The position numbers were made by a program, and so were the translations under genes. From CAYJXJ01 sp964374095 (GTDB taxonomy: Bacteria > Elusimicrobiota > Elusimicrobia > UBA1565 > UBA9628): DNA of 64,000 bases. The stretch lies in assembly GCA_964374095.1 (NCBI GenBank), contig CAYJXJ010000001.1, positions 4,579 to 68,578 on the forward strand, given 5' to 3'. The notes beneath the pieces are model-generated. The model had not been told where the DNA came from, did not search any database, and saw nothing but the letters and a program-made list of their open reading frames with translations. Positions 1-8,262 of this stretch are shown in pieces; positions within the stretch are counted from its first letter, which is position 1, and each line of letters starts with the position of its first letter.

Positions 1-32
1 CGCGAGCTGGAACGGAGAGGCTTTGAACCGGC

Positions 33-1394
33 TCACGCGGCGTGGGCCGGCGACTTTCGCCAGTATTCCTGCCCCTCGGCCGGGAGGGCGTAGACCGGGT
101 CGTAATATTCGTAGCGTCGCGTGAGCGCTTCCGCATCGTCGGCCTCGATGCCGGTGCGGTAGTTCTTGGTCCAGTAGGAGATGCCGCGCACGCGGTCGTA
201 GTCCACGCATTGATGCACCCAGCGTTTTCCCACGAACGGCACGTCGCAGAGCAGGCGGGGCGTGGCGAAGCCCGGCATGTAGCCCATGATGTCGTGCTGG
301 AGGGCCTGGGCATCGGCCACTGAGATGCGCCAATGCTCGGAGTTGGGGATCATGTCGCACATGTAGAAGTAGTAGGGCATGATCCGGCCGTGGTCGAGGA
401 GCGAGAAGCAAAGCTCCAGGAGGTCCTTGGACGTGGCGTTGACGCCCCGCAGGAGCACCCCTTGGTTGCGCACGTCCCGGAAGCCCATCTCGAGTATGTG
501 GCGCACGGCGCGGGCGACCAAGGGCGTGACTTGGGCCGCGTGGTTGACGTGGGTATGCACCGCGACGTCGACCTGGCGTTCGCGGGCTTTGCGGGCGATG
601 CGCTCCAGGCCGTGCAGGACATCGTCCTGGAGGAAGTGCTGGGGAAGGCCTTGGAGTCCCTTGGTGGCCAGGCGGATGTCGCGGATAGTGGGTATGTCCA
701 TCAGGCGCGAGACGAAGCTCTCGAGCTGGGCGATCGGCAGGTTGGCTATGTCGCCCCCCGAGACCACGACGTCGCGCACGGAGGGGGTCTTTCGCAGGTA
801 GTCGAGTATGGCTGAGAGGCGGTCCTGGGGCTTGGCTTCGAATTTGAGCTTGCGCACCTGCGGCACGTCGTTGCCGACCAGGTCCATGCGGGTGCAGTGC
901 CCGCAGTATTGCGGGCAGGTCTGCAGAAGCTCGGCCAGTACTTTCGTCGGATAGCGGTGGGTGAGCCCCTCCACCGCCCACATGTCGTGCTCATGGAGGC
1001 TGTCGCGGGAGGCTTTGGGGTGGTGCGGCCACTCCCGATGGCGGTCGCGCAGGGCCGGGAGCATGTAGCGGCGCACCGGGTCGTTCCAGAGGTCCCGCTC
1101 GTCCATGGTGTTGATCATCTGGGGCGGGACCAGGAGGGACATGGTCGCGCGCTCCCGCTGGTCGGCCGCGATGGACTCGGCGAGGTCGTGCGGGAGGAGC
1201 CGGCCCAGGACCGCCCCCAACTCTTTGAGATTCTTGACCGTATTGCGGCGCTGCCAGAGCGCGCTTTCCCAGTCCTTGGGGCTGACGTCGTGATAGCCCG
1301 GGAGCCTTTTCCAGTCCGGTTCCTTGAACTCGCGCTTGAGGGGATAGGAGAACGGTTGGCGCGACGGATCGGCCTTGACCTTGCGGGGAGGCAT
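33..1394 (-). CDS. kamA: Lysine 2,3-aminomutase-like radical SAM enzyme
   Basis: Predicted PLP-, SAM- and [4Fe-4S]-dependent aminomutase that shifts an amino group from C2 to C3, normally L-lysine to beta-lysine, in the cytoplasm. Visible are the cluster cysteines C160, C164 and C167 (CPQYCGHC), the VVSGGD motif and a HTHVNH strand matching the family's His-containing core strand. Acidic residues occur at the two places (CDMIPN and CDVPFVG) where lysine-specific enzymes bind the substrate amine, which favours lysine over glutamate. The 453-residue length suits the family. It is transcribed divergently from the acyl-CoA genes, with a 36-bp inverted repeat between. No kamD/kamE or kdd/kce is in the window, so a complete lysine pathway is not shown. 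Confidence 0.82.
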   Translation of the reverse strand: MPPRKVKADPSRQPFSYPLKREFKEPDWKRLPGYHDVSPKDWESALWQRRNTVKNLKELGAVLGRLLPHDLAESIAADQRERATMSLLVPPQMINTMDERDLWNDPVRRYMLPALRDRHREWPHHPKASRDSLHEHDMWAVEGLTHRYPTKVLAELLQTCPQYCGHCTRMDLVGNDVPQVRKLKFEAKPQDRLSAILDYLRKTPSVRDVVVSGGDIANLPIAQLESFVSRLMDIPTIRDIRLATKGLQGLPQHFLQDDVLHGLERIARKARERQVDVAVHTHVNHAAQVTPLVARAVRHILEMGFRDVRNQGVLLRGVNATSKDLLELCFSLLDHGRIMPYYFYMCDMIPNSEHWRISVADAQALQHDIMGYMPGFATPRLLCDVPFVGKRWVHQCVDYDRVRGISYWTKNYRTGIEADDAEALTRRYEYYDPVYALPAEGQEYWRKSPAHAA

Positions 1395-1413
1395 AGCCTG
1401 ATTTTAGCAAACG

Positions 1414-1486
1414 GCAAACGGGGTCACATCCCGCCATCTGACAAATTCTTAGAATTTGTCAGATGGCGGGATGTGACCCCGTTTGC
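1414..1486. repeat. Perfect 36-bp inverted repeat, 1-nt loop
   Basis: Arms 1414-1449 and 1451-1486 are exact reverse complements around a single T at 1450, forming a 73-base hairpin between two divergent genes. The outer parts carry a GGGGTCAC / GTGACCCC element. It lacks a T-run and lies upstream of both genes, so it is not an ordinary terminator. Palindromes of this shape are typical of REP/RAYT-mobilised repeats; no RAYT transposase is in the window. Confidence 0.9.
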
Positions 1487-1498
1487 TAGACTAGGGCC

Positions 1499-1654
1499 GT
1501 GTCGCGCCAGATCGACTGCCAGAAGTGCAACCGCTCCCTCTCAAAGGACAAGCGCTATTTTCGCTGTTCCGGCTGCGAGGTTTACTTCTGCCCGAGCTGC
1601 ATGGACCGCTTCTGCCTCTTCTGCAAGGCTCCAGTGAAGGAAATGGCCGCCTAG
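1499..1654 (+). CDS. Small zinc-ribbon protein
   Basis: A 51-residue protein starting with GTG at 1499 and ending TAG, three bases before the next gene. It contains eight cysteines in four pairs: CQKC, CSGC, CPSC and CLFC. This spacing suits a double zinc ribbon or small treble-clef module. It directly precedes the 3-hydroxyacyl-CoA dehydrogenase gene and is probably cotranscribed. No specific family is recognised; a metal-binding role is inferred from the cysteine spacing alone. The start is uncertain because the gene lies right after the hairpin repeat and no strong ribosome binding site is visible. Confidence 0.6.
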   Translation: MSRQIDCQKCNRSLSKDKRYFRCSGCEVYFCPSCMDRFCLFCKAPVKEMAA

Positions 1655-1657
1655 CCC

Positions 1658-2506
1658 GTGGAGATCCGCCAAGCCGCCGTCGTGGGCGGGGGCACGATGG
1701 GAAACGGCATCGCCCATGTCCTCGCCGTCGCCGGCCTGCCGGTCGTTTTGATCGAGGTTAAGCCGGAGCTGCGGGACAAGGCCCTGGCCGTGATACGGCA
1801 AAACCTCGACCGCCAGGTTTCCAAGTCCGTGGTCACCAAGGAGGTCGCGTCCCAGGCGTTGGGTCGCATCCGGGGGGAGGTGGGCTTGCCCGCCGCCGCC
1901 GGGGCCGATATCGTCATCGAGGCCGTCCCGGAGCGGCTCGAATTGAAATCCGAGGTGTTCCGGGCCTTGGACGCCGCCTGCGCCCCCGAGACGATCCTCG
2001 CGACCAACACCTCCTCGATATCGGTCACCCAGCTCGCGGCGGTCACGCGCCGGCCCGGCAAGGTCGTCGGCATGCACTTCATGAACCCGGTGCCGGTCAT
2101 GAAGCTCGTCGAGATCATCCGGGGGCTGGAGACCTCCCAGGGCACGTTCCAGTCGGTCTGGGACCTCTCCCTGCGCATGGGCAAGACCCCGGCGGGGGCG
2201 CGGGACTATCCGGGCTTTATCTCCAACCGCATACTCCTGCCGATGATCAACGAAGCCTGCTACGCGTTGATGGAGGGGGTGGGCACGCGCGAGGACATCG
2301 ACACGGTCATGAAGCTGGGCATGAACCATCCCATGGGCCCGCTCACCCTGGCCGATCTTATCGGGCTCGATGTCTGCCTCGATATCCTCGAGGTGCTCCA
2401 AAAGGGCTTGGGCGACCCCAAGTACCGGGCCTGTCCGCTCCTGCGCCAAATGGTCGCGGCGGGCCGCCTCGGGCGCAAGACCGGCAAGGGTTTCTATGAC
2501 TACTGA
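1658..2506 (+). CDS. hbd: 3-hydroxybutyryl-CoA / 3-hydroxyacyl-CoA dehydrogenase
   Basis: NAD-dependent oxidation or reduction of (S)-3-hydroxyacyl-CoA and 3-ketoacyl-CoA in the cytoplasm. The 282-residue protein opens with a Rossmann nucleotide loop ([13 protein letters not shown]), has the family [15 protein letters not shown] segment with the catalytic His, and ends in the helical domain with TGKGFYDY. This is the normal length for a stand-alone short-chain enzyme (Hbd/PaaH) rather than a FadB fusion. A GTG start three bases after the zinc-ribbon gene and an 11-bp overlap with the following acyl-CoA dehydrogenase show one transcription unit for C4-type acyl-CoA conversion. Confidence 0.9.
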   Translation: MEIRQAAVVGGGTMGNGIAHVLAVAGLPVVLIEVKPELRDKALAVIRQNLDRQVSKSVVTKEVASQALGRIRGEVGLPAAAGADIVIEAVPERLELKSEVFRALDAACAPETILATNTSSISVTQLAAVTRRPGKVVGMHFMNPVPVMKLVEIIRGLETSQGTFQSVWDLSLRMGKTPAGARDYPGFISNRILLPMINEACYALMEGVGTREDIDTVMKLGMNHPMGPLTLADLIGLDVCLDILEVLQKGLGDPKYRACPLLRQMVAAGRLGRKTGKGFYDY

Positions 2507-3641
2507 GCTGACCGAGGATCAGCGGATGGTGGGGCAGTCGGCGCGGGACTTCGCCGAGAAGCGCCTGAAGCCCTTGGCCCAGGAGTTCGACGCGGCGGAG
2601 GAAATCCCCCGGTCCCTCTATATTGAAGCCGCGGAGCTCGGCTTCCTGGGCATGATGATGCCGGGGATTTACGGCGGCCTGGGGCTCGACTACACCTGCT
2701 ATGTCGCGGCCATGGAGGAGCTGGCCCGCGGCTGTGCCGCCTTTCAAGTCGGCGTCACGGTCCATAATTCCCTGGTGGGCTCGGCCATCGTCAAGTTCGG
2801 AAACGAAGAACAAAAGTCCCGCGTCCTGACCAAGATGTCGCGCGGCGAGTGGATCGGCGCCTATTGCCTCTCCGAGCCGAGTTCGGGAACCGACGCGGGC
2901 TCGCTCAAGGCCCGCGCGGTCCGCGACGGCGGCTGCTACGTCCTCGACGGCGTCAAGGCCTGGGTGACCAACGGGGGCTTCGCCGACCTCTTCCTGGTAT
3001 TCGTCTCGACCGCCCCGGATCGCGGCAACAAGGGCATCAGTTGCCTGCTGGTGGAGAAGGGCCTGCCGGGCCTGTCCCTGGGAAAAAAAGAGAAGAAGCT
3101 CGGCATCCGCGCCTCCGACACCCGGGAGATCATTTTCCAAAAGTGCCGGGTCCCGGCCTCGGCCTTGCTGGGCGTCGAAAACGAGGGCTTCAAGATCGCG
3201 CTCACCCAGCTCGATAACGGCCGCATCTCGATCGCGGCCCAGGCCGTGGGCATCGCCCAGGCCGCCTTCGAGGAAGCGGTCTCCTACGCCCGGGCCCGCA
3301 TCCAGTTCGGCAAGCCCATCGCCGAGTTCCAAGCCATCCAGATCAAGCTCGCGGATATGGCCGTGGGCCTCGACGCCGCCCGCCTGCTGACCTACCGCGC
3401 GGCGGGGTTGATGGACCGGGGAGTGCGCTGCACGCGGGAGGCTTCGACCGCCAAGCTCTTCGCCTCCCAGATGGCCAACAAGACCGTATTCGACGCGCTC
3501 CAAATCCACGGCGGCAACGGCTTTATCCGGGAGTTTCCCGTCGAGCGCTACTTTAGGGACGCCCGCATCACCGAGATCTACGAAGGAACCTCGGAGATCC
3601 AGCGCCTCATCATCGCGCGCGAAGTCCTGGGCCGGGCGTAG
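2496..3641 (+). CDS. Acyl-CoA dehydrogenase (short-chain type)
   Basis: FAD enzyme oxidising acyl-CoA to enoyl-CoA, or the reverse with an electron-transfer partner. Starts at the ATG inside the end of the dehydrogenase gene. The 381-residue protein shows the expected order: helical N-domain, [14 protein letters not shown] beta-domain motif, and the C-terminal IHGGNGF segment. The catalytic base is probably E363 in [10 protein letters not shown], the position used by short-chain and butyryl-CoA dehydrogenases. With the adjacent dehydrogenase it forms a two-step acyl-CoA module. No etfAB genes are nearby, so the electron partner must be elsewhere. Confidence 0.9.
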   Translation: MTTELTEDQRMVGQSARDFAEKRLKPLAQEFDAAEEIPRSLYIEAAELGFLGMMMPGIYGGLGLDYTCYVAAMEELARGCAAFQVGVTVHNSLVGSAIVKFGNEEQKSRVLTKMSRGEWIGAYCLSEPSSGTDAGSLKARAVRDGGCYVLDGVKAWVTNGGFADLFLVFVSTAPDRGNKGISCLLVEKGLPGLSLGKKEKKLGIRASDTREIIFQKCRVPASALLGVENEGFKIALTQLDNGRISIAAQAVGIAQAAFEEAVSYARARIQFGKPIAEFQAIQIKLADMAVGLDAARLLTYRAAGLMDRGVRCTREASTAKLFASQMANKTVFDALQIHGGNGFIREFPVERYFRDARITEIYEGTSEIQRLIIAREVLGRA

Positions 3642-3731
3642 CTGATTTCGGGCTGAGGCTGGAGGGCTTCGCCGCCGTGCCGCTCGACGCTCCCCTCGCG
3701 CCCTGAACCGGGGCCCCCGGCGCGGAACCGA

Positions 3732-3757
3732 ATTTACTCCCAGCGCTGGGAGTAAAT
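3732..3757. repeat. Perfect 13-bp palindrome in intergenic spacer
   Basis: ATTTACTCCCAGC at 3732-3744 is followed directly by its exact reverse complement. It is the only clear structure in the 276-base spacer between the acyl-CoA dehydrogenase (+) and the convergent His-rich gene (-). It could be a bidirectional terminator stem without a strong T-run or a protein-binding palindrome. The rest of the spacer is GC-rich and I see no gene in it. Confidence 0.7.
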
Positions 3758-3917
3758 CCTATGCGCGCAGGTTGGTGCCTCCACCGCTGGCGGCGGGAGA
3801 ATCCTACTCCTTGACGCGACGCGCGGTTCCTCGCCGATCACGGGGAAACCGAGCCTGCCAACGGGCTCCTGCCGGAGCCGCCAAGGACACTCAAACCCGG
3901 CGGCGGTCTGCGGGGCG

Positions 3918-4187
3918 CTAGTTCGCGCAGCCCAAAGCGCAGTTCGTCAGCACGGCGCCGATGATGATGCCGCCGATCACGCCGTCGGCGAAGTCCGAGT
4001 GGCTGTGCTGGCCGTGGTGCTCATGGCTGTGGTGGTGACCGCCGTGGCTGTGGCCGTTGTCGTGGTGGCCGTGGCGCGGGGGATCGCGGTGCTCGTGGCC
4101 GGCGTAGACGACCGTGCGGCCCACGAGCATGGCGCTGAAAACGGCGACGACGAAGGCGGTCAGGACGGCCCGGAAGGCACGCTTCAT
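3918..4187 (-). CDS. Exported His-rich small protein with two C-terminal cysteines
   Basis: An 89-residue protein. Residues 1-29 form a signal or anchor segment (MKRAFRAVLTAFVVAVFSAM onward). Residues 31-63 are extremely His-rich with His-Xaa-Ser-like spacing (HSHGG, HHHSHEHH, HSHS). A short hydrophobic Gly/Ile stretch follows and the end is TNCALGCAN with two Cys. The start is set by a good ribosome binding site (GGAGAGA, minus strand) just before the ATG at 4187; longer readings upstream would run antisense through the neighbouring gene's DUF4105 region. Metal binding is likely from composition. Its HxS-like His pattern and Cys tail resemble the HxsA peptide at 63123, so it could be another substrate of the modification system, but no direct homology can be claimed. 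Confidence 0.7.
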   Translation of the reverse strand: MKRAFRAVLTAFVVAVFSAMLVGRTVVYAGHEHRDPPRHGHHDNGHSHGGHHHSHEHHGQHSHSDFADGVIGGIIIGAVLTNCALGCAN

Positions 4188-4223
4188 TTTCTCTCTCCCG
4201 CGGGTCCCAGTTCCCGCGCAGGT

Positions 4224-4229
4224 ATTATA
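4224..4229 (-). promoter_or_regulatory. Consensus -10 element for the His-rich gene
   Basis: TATAAT on the minus strand, 36 bases before the ATG at 4187, which has its own Shine-Dalgarno site. No good -35 hexamer is seen at 16-18 bases, so this is a partial promoter call. It would make the His-rich gene independent of the upstream membrane protein gene. Confidence 0.35.
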
Positions 4230-4234
4230 GCATG

Positions 4235-6526
4235 TCAGCGGGCTTTCCGGATAAGCCGGGAGAAATCCGGATCGCGGTCCCGGCCGGCGGCGCGGTCGTT
4301 GATCTGGAACCGCCGCCGCGCTTCGGCGAAGGGAAGATCGGTGGCGATGAGGCCCCGGTCGTAGGCCAGCCGGTCGGAGTAGGCCGGCAGCAGTATGCGC
4401 CAGTCCCAGGCCGGAGCTAGTGAAGGGGCGATCCGGCGCAGATGGCCTATGATATTCGAGAGGCAGGTGTTGGTCAGCGAGTTGTAGAACTCGGGGCGTT
4501 CGCCCAGGGCGTTGGCGCGGGCGAGCATATCGACGAGCATCGCTCGCGCGGCCTCCGGGGCGGCGCGGATCGGGTAGAGAAATACCTCGTGGCGGCGGTG
4601 ATTGGCCCGCAGGCCGAGCAGGTCGGCCTCGTCGCCGACGATGTAGACCAGTTCGTAGTTGCGCCATAGGCCCTTGAAGGGGGAGAAGGTCTCCCCGTGG
4701 ATCTTGCGGATTTCGGCCGAGATCGCCAGATACCGTCCGTCCGAGAAGCCGAAGGAGAGGAGGGCGTGAGCCGGGCCCGGCAGTCTTGAAAAGGGTTCCA
4801 CCATGAACCAGACCGAATCCACCGTGCGCAGGTCGTAGGAGCGGACGTCGTAGGCGGGCTCCCAATCGGTCTCGGAGCGCCAGCGGAAATCCCGCACCCC
4901 GCGGACCGTCGCGTTGTCGGCCGTGATCGCGGCGCGCGGCAAAACGGAAAGTTCCGGAGCCCAGTTCCGGTTGAGGCTGGGGGAATGAGAGAGCGCCGAC
5001 AGCGGGGATAGGGCCAGGTCGAGCCAGCGCGGGAGCGCGGCGGGGGTGGACTGCGACGCCGGGCGGCCCATCGGAAACGACCGGCCCTCCGGCGGGTAGA
5101 CGCGCATGTCGTAGAGCGTGCCGTCGAAAAGCCAGAGCCGCTCGGGCGGCGCGGCGGCCGCGCCTTCGATAAGCATTACCGCATGATCCTTGGCGCCGCG
5201 TCGTGCCCGTAAGTCCGGAGGCACGACCAGGCGCAGCCGTCCCCCGGGTTCCCCCTGAAAGCTCAGACCCGCCAGGCGCCGGAAGGCATCCCGGTCATAA
5301 TAGAAGAGAAAGCCGCTCAGCAGCCCTTGGCTCCGGAATCCGAGGATGTCGCCGGGCTCAAGCGCGGCTTCGACCGTCCCCAGTATGGCTTGATGGCGAC
5401 CCGCCATGTCGAGCTGAAATCCCACCGCGCGGCGGTGCAGGGAGAGAATGGCGATCAGTCCTATTCCTAGTCCCACACGGAGCGTCCGGGGCGAGGGTTT
5501 GAGGAGGTCGAGCGAGCGCAGGGCTCCGTCGGCCGCGGCGATCAGGTAGAAAGGCGCCACCCACAAGAGTTGGCGCGGCGAGAAGTAGTAGCCCATGCCG
5601 AGGTTGAGAGCCGTCACGGCGCCGGTTCCGGCGAGGATCATCCCGTGGGACAGGCGCAGGAGCGGGTCCCGGTGGCTTCCGAGGGCGGTCAACGAGTATG
5701 CGTAGCCACCGAGATATAGGAGGGAGAGCGGCGTCCCCAGGTCCCAGGACCAAGCGCGTCCCGGCCCGGCTTCCGGGGCCTGTCCCAGCGCCAGGGGGGC
5801 GCGGAAGAGAAACTCCGCCGCGCCGGGAAGTCCGGGGACTCCGGAGAAATCGAAGGCGGCGGCGGCGAGGCCCGAAGCGGAGAAGGCAAACCACGGCAGG
5901 TAGGCCAGCCCGGCCCAGGCCCAGGCCTTGCGCACGGCCAGGCCGGCATCGCGCCCCCCCGCCCACCCGACGAAGGCCAGGTGAAGAATCGCGGTGGGCA
6001 GGGCGTAGGGATGGCTGTGGAGGAAGACCGCTCCCAGGAAGGCGTAGAGAGGCCACGATTTAGGCCGGGCCAGGAGGCGCAGCAGCGCCCCGGCGTGCAG
6101 GATGGAGAGCAAGACGAGGAGGGAATAGAAGTCGGCGCGGCGGGACCAATCCGCGTGCAGAAGGGAGACGCCGAGCAGACCCGCGGCGACGCGGGGCGCC
6201 ATGCCCAATCCCCCGAAGCTTCCCAGCGACCACAGGGCGGGGACCGCCAGGACGCCCCAAAGAAACGAGGGGGTTCTAAGCCAGGCGGCGGAATCTCCCA
6301 GCCGCGCGGCCAGCCAGGTGGTGAGCGGATCGATGAGGGCGTGGTGCGGGTTGTGGCGGATCAGCCTCAAAAAGTCCGATGCCGTTTGGGGCTGCAGCGC
6401 CTCGAAGAACTGGAAATACTCGTCCTCGACCGGGAATACCGATCCCAGCCCCCAGGCCCGGAGGATCGCGGCGAGCGCCGTGAGGGCGGCCAGGGCCGAG
6501 ATCGGGCTCCGCTGCAGCCTCCTCAT
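4235..6526 (-). CDS. GT-C-like membrane protein fused to a DUF4105 (Lnb N-terminal-type) domain
   Basis: 763 residues. The N-terminal half (about 1-400) is polytopic, with roughly ten hydrophobic segments, and resembles GT-C glycosyltransferases; an acidic EDEYFQF motif sits in the first external loop (near residue 35), where GT-C enzymes keep their catalytic acid. The C-terminal part (about 505-700) reads as a DUF4105 domain: RSYDLRTVDSVWF, AHALLSFGFSDGRYLAIS, FYNSLTNTCLSNI. The likely catalytic pair of that fold, H587 and C688, is present. DUF4105 is known as the N-terminal domain of Lnb lipoprotein acyltransferases, where it has a papain-like His/Cys site. The fusion suggests envelope glycan or lipoprotein modification. 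Eight bases separate it from the CoA-transferase gene upstream. Confidence 0.7.
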   Translation of the reverse strand: MRRLQRSPISALAALTALAAILRAWGLGSVFPVEDEYFQFFEALQPQTASDFLRLIRHNPHHALIDPLTTWLAARLGDSAAWLRTPSFLWGVLAVPALWSLGSFGGLGMAPRVAAGLLGVSLLHADWSRRADFYSLLVLLSILHAGALLRLLARPKSWPLYAFLGAVFLHSHPYALPTAILHLAFVGWAGGRDAGLAVRKAWAWAGLAYLPWFAFSASGLAAAAFDFSGVPGLPGAAEFLFRAPLALGQAPEAGPGRAWSWDLGTPLSLLYLGGYAYSLTALGSHRDPLLRLSHGMILAGTGAVTALNLGMGYYFSPRQLLWVAPFYLIAAADGALRSLDLLKPSPRTLRVGLGIGLIAILSLHRRAVGFQLDMAGRHQAILGTVEAALEPGDILGFRSQGLLSGFLFYYDRDAFRRLAGLSFQGEPGGRLRLVVPPDLRARRGAKDHAVMLIEGAAAAPPERLWLFDGTLYDMRVYPPEGRSFPMGRPASQSTPAALPRWLDLALSPLSALSHSPSLNRNWAPELSVLPRAAITADNATVRGVRDFRWRSETDWEPAYDVRSYDLRTVDSVWFMVEPFSRLPGPAHALLSFGFSDGRYLAISAEIRKIHGETFSPFKGLWRNYELVYIVGDEADLLGLRANHRRHEVFLYPIRAAPEAARAMLVDMLARANALGERPEFYNSLTNTCLSNIIGHLRRIAPSLAPAWDWRILLPAYSDRLAYDRGLIATDLPFAEARRRFQINDRAAGRDRDPDFSRLIRKAR

Positions 6527-6533
6527 GGCCGCG

Positions 6534-7367
6534 CTACTTGATGTGGAGGCGCCGCGGGTCGAGGGTCTCGCGGAGCAGGGTGATCTCGCGCGAGGTCGGG
6601 AGCTCGACGGCGCCCAGGCGCTCCCGGACCGTCAGCGGCCAGCCCACTCCCGCGCGGACCTTGGCCGGGTCGACTCCGGGGTAGAGGGCCGCCAGTTCCA
6701 ACTCGCCGGAGGCGGGGTTGGGCTCGAGTAGGCCCATATCCGTGATCACCTTCACCGGCCCCGCCCCGGGCAGGCCCGGCCCGCCGCGCGTGGCGCCCGC
6801 GGGGCGGGTGCCGGGGCTCGTCACGAAGTCCACCTTCTCGGGGAAGGCGCGGGGCGAAAGCTTGGAGACGATCAGGGTCCGCCGCGCGTGAACCGCGATC
6901 TCGCAGGCGCCTCCGGACCCGGGCAGCCGCACCTTGGGCTTGCCGTAGGGCCCGATCACCGTGGTGTTGATGTTGCCGAAGCGGTCGACCTGGGCCCCGC
7001 CGAGAAAGCCGACCTGGATCTTGGCGTTCTGAAGGAGGAGCTGGAAGACGTCGGCCATGCCGCACACCATGAGCGAGCCCGTGACCAGCGCCGGATCGCC
7101 GATCGACGGCGGGACGCGGTCCGGCACGGCGCCGACCGCCCCCGACTCATAGATGAGGACGAGGTTCGGGGCGTGGGTGGCGCGGGCGAGGTTGCAGGCG
7201 AGGTTGGGCAGGCCGATGCCCACGAAGACCACCTCGCCGTCCTTGAGTTCGCGGCTGGCCTGCACGGCCATCATCTCGGAAAGCCTGTAGTCGACGGCGG
7301 GGCCGGCAGGCCCGCCGTGCCGGCCGCCATCAGGAGAGGCGTCGGCGGCCGGCGCTTGAGTAGCCAT
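6534..7367 (-). CDS. CoA-transferase subunit B, glutaconate CoA-transferase family
   Basis: Beta subunit of a family I CoA-transferase that moves CoA between carboxylic acids. 277 residues, with the typical EMMAVQASRELKDGEVVFVG opening (after a Gly/Ala-rich N-terminal extension), and the LIYESGAVG motif whose Glu is the covalent catalytic residue in the GctB family. Also present are GSLMVCGMADVF and the FLGGAQVDRFGNINTT segment. The start overlaps the end of the A subunit by 38 bases; a start closer to VDYRLSEMM would remove most of the overlap and is possible. Substrate cannot be fixed: glutaconate, 3-oxoacid and related acids are all handled by this family. Confidence 0.82.
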   Translation of the reverse strand: MATQAPAADASPDGGRHGGPAGPAVDYRLSEMMAVQASRELKDGEVVFVGIGLPNLACNLARATHAPNLVLIYESGAVGAVPDRVPPSIGDPALVTGSLMVCGMADVFQLLLQNAKIQVGFLGGAQVDRFGNINTTVIGPYGKPKVRLPGSGGACEIAVHARRTLIVSKLSPRAFPEKVDFVTSPGTRPAGATRGGPGLPGAGPVKVITDMGLLEPNPASGELELAALYPGVDPAKVRAGVGWPLTVRERLGAVELPTSREITLLRETLDPRRLHIK

Positions 7368-8262
7368 AGTCCACCCCGGCGCAGACCCGGGGCTTGGCGC
7401 GCAGGCGCTGGGCCAGGCCCGGCTGGCGGGCCATGTAGCCGGCGCGGTCCTTGACGCCGTGGACGAACTCGTCGAGATAGCCCTTGAGGCCGGCCTCCGT
7501 GCGTGAGAGGTTTTCCCAATTCACATAAAAATCATTGTCGCGGTCGTAGTAGCCTTGGGCGTAGGAGGGATGCGCCCCCCAGGGCTCCCGTACCACGGCG
7601 TCGACTTGAAATCCCGGGATGAGGGTGCGGTTGGGGTCGGAGCGGACCACGGACTGATCGACGATTTCCTCGACCACGGCGATGACGCGCCGGGAGGCGA
7701 AGGCGGCCTCCTTTTGGACTCCCATCAGCCCCCAGATCTGGACGTTTCCTTCGCGGTCGGCCCGCTGGGCGTGGATGATGCTCACGTCGGGACGCAGTGC
7801 CGGGACCGCGGCGAGCTCCTCGCCGGTGAAGGGACAGCGTACGGACTTGATGGCGGGGTTGGCGGCGGGGATGTCGGTGCCGCGGTAGTTGCGCAGAGGC
7901 CAGAAGGGGAGGTTCGCCGCCCCCGCCGAGAAACGCGCCACCATGCCGAAATGGGAGTACTCCGAAATCTCAAGCCGCGGCGGCTGGACTTCCATCGCGC
8001 GCCGGAAGGCGTGGAGCGAGCCCACGCCCGGATTGCCCGCCCAGGAAAAGACCAGCTTGCGGGCGCAGCCCGCCGCGATCATCTGGTCGTAGACCAGGTC
8101 CGGGGTGAGGCGGCAGAGAGTCAGGCCTTTGCGGCCCTGGCGGATGATCTCGTGGCCCGCGGCGAAGCAGATGAGGTGGGTGAAGCCCTCGATCACCACG
8201 GTGTCGCCGTCCTTGACGAAATCGGCGATGGCCTCGCTGAGGCTCGCGACCTTTGATTTCAT
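7330..8262 (-). CDS. CoA-transferase subunit A, glutaconate CoA-transferase family
   Basis: Alpha subunit partner of the gene just downstream. 310 residues, with LSEAIADFVKDGDTVVIEGF at the N-terminus and a long GctA-type sequence (RCPFTGEELAAVPALRPDV, IHAQRADREGNVQIWG). This matches the longer glutaconate-type alpha subunits rather than the ~230-residue acetoacetate-type. Order aminotransferase, A, B with 4-bp and 38-bp overlaps indicates one operon (12570 down to 6534) for amino-acid-derived acids. Confidence 0.85.
   Translation of the reverse strand: MKSKVASLSEAIADFVKDGDTVVIEGFTHLICFAAGHEIIRQGRKGLTLCRLTPDLVYDQMIAAGCARKLVFSWAGNPGVGSLHAFRRAMEVQPPRLEISEYSHFGMVARFSAGAANLPFWPLRNYRGTDIPAANPAIKSVRCPFTGEELAAVPALRPDVSIIHAQRADREGNVQIWGLMGVQKEAAFASRRVIAVVEEIVDQSVVRSDPNRTLIPGFQVDAVVREPWGAHPSYAQGYYDRDNDFYVNWENLSRTEAGLKGYLDEFVHGVKDRAGYMARQPGLAQRLRAKPRVCAGVDYGYSSAGRRRLS

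Noticed and set aside
1414..1486. Rho-independent terminator
   Set aside because: It lies between two divergent genes near both starts and lacks a T-run; a mobile or regulatory palindrome fits better.
3918..4865. A 315-residue protein covering the His-rich gene
   Set aside because: Its N-terminal two thirds would overlap the DUF4105 domain of the neighbouring gene on the same strand in another frame; a good ribosome binding site and signal segment set the start at 4187.
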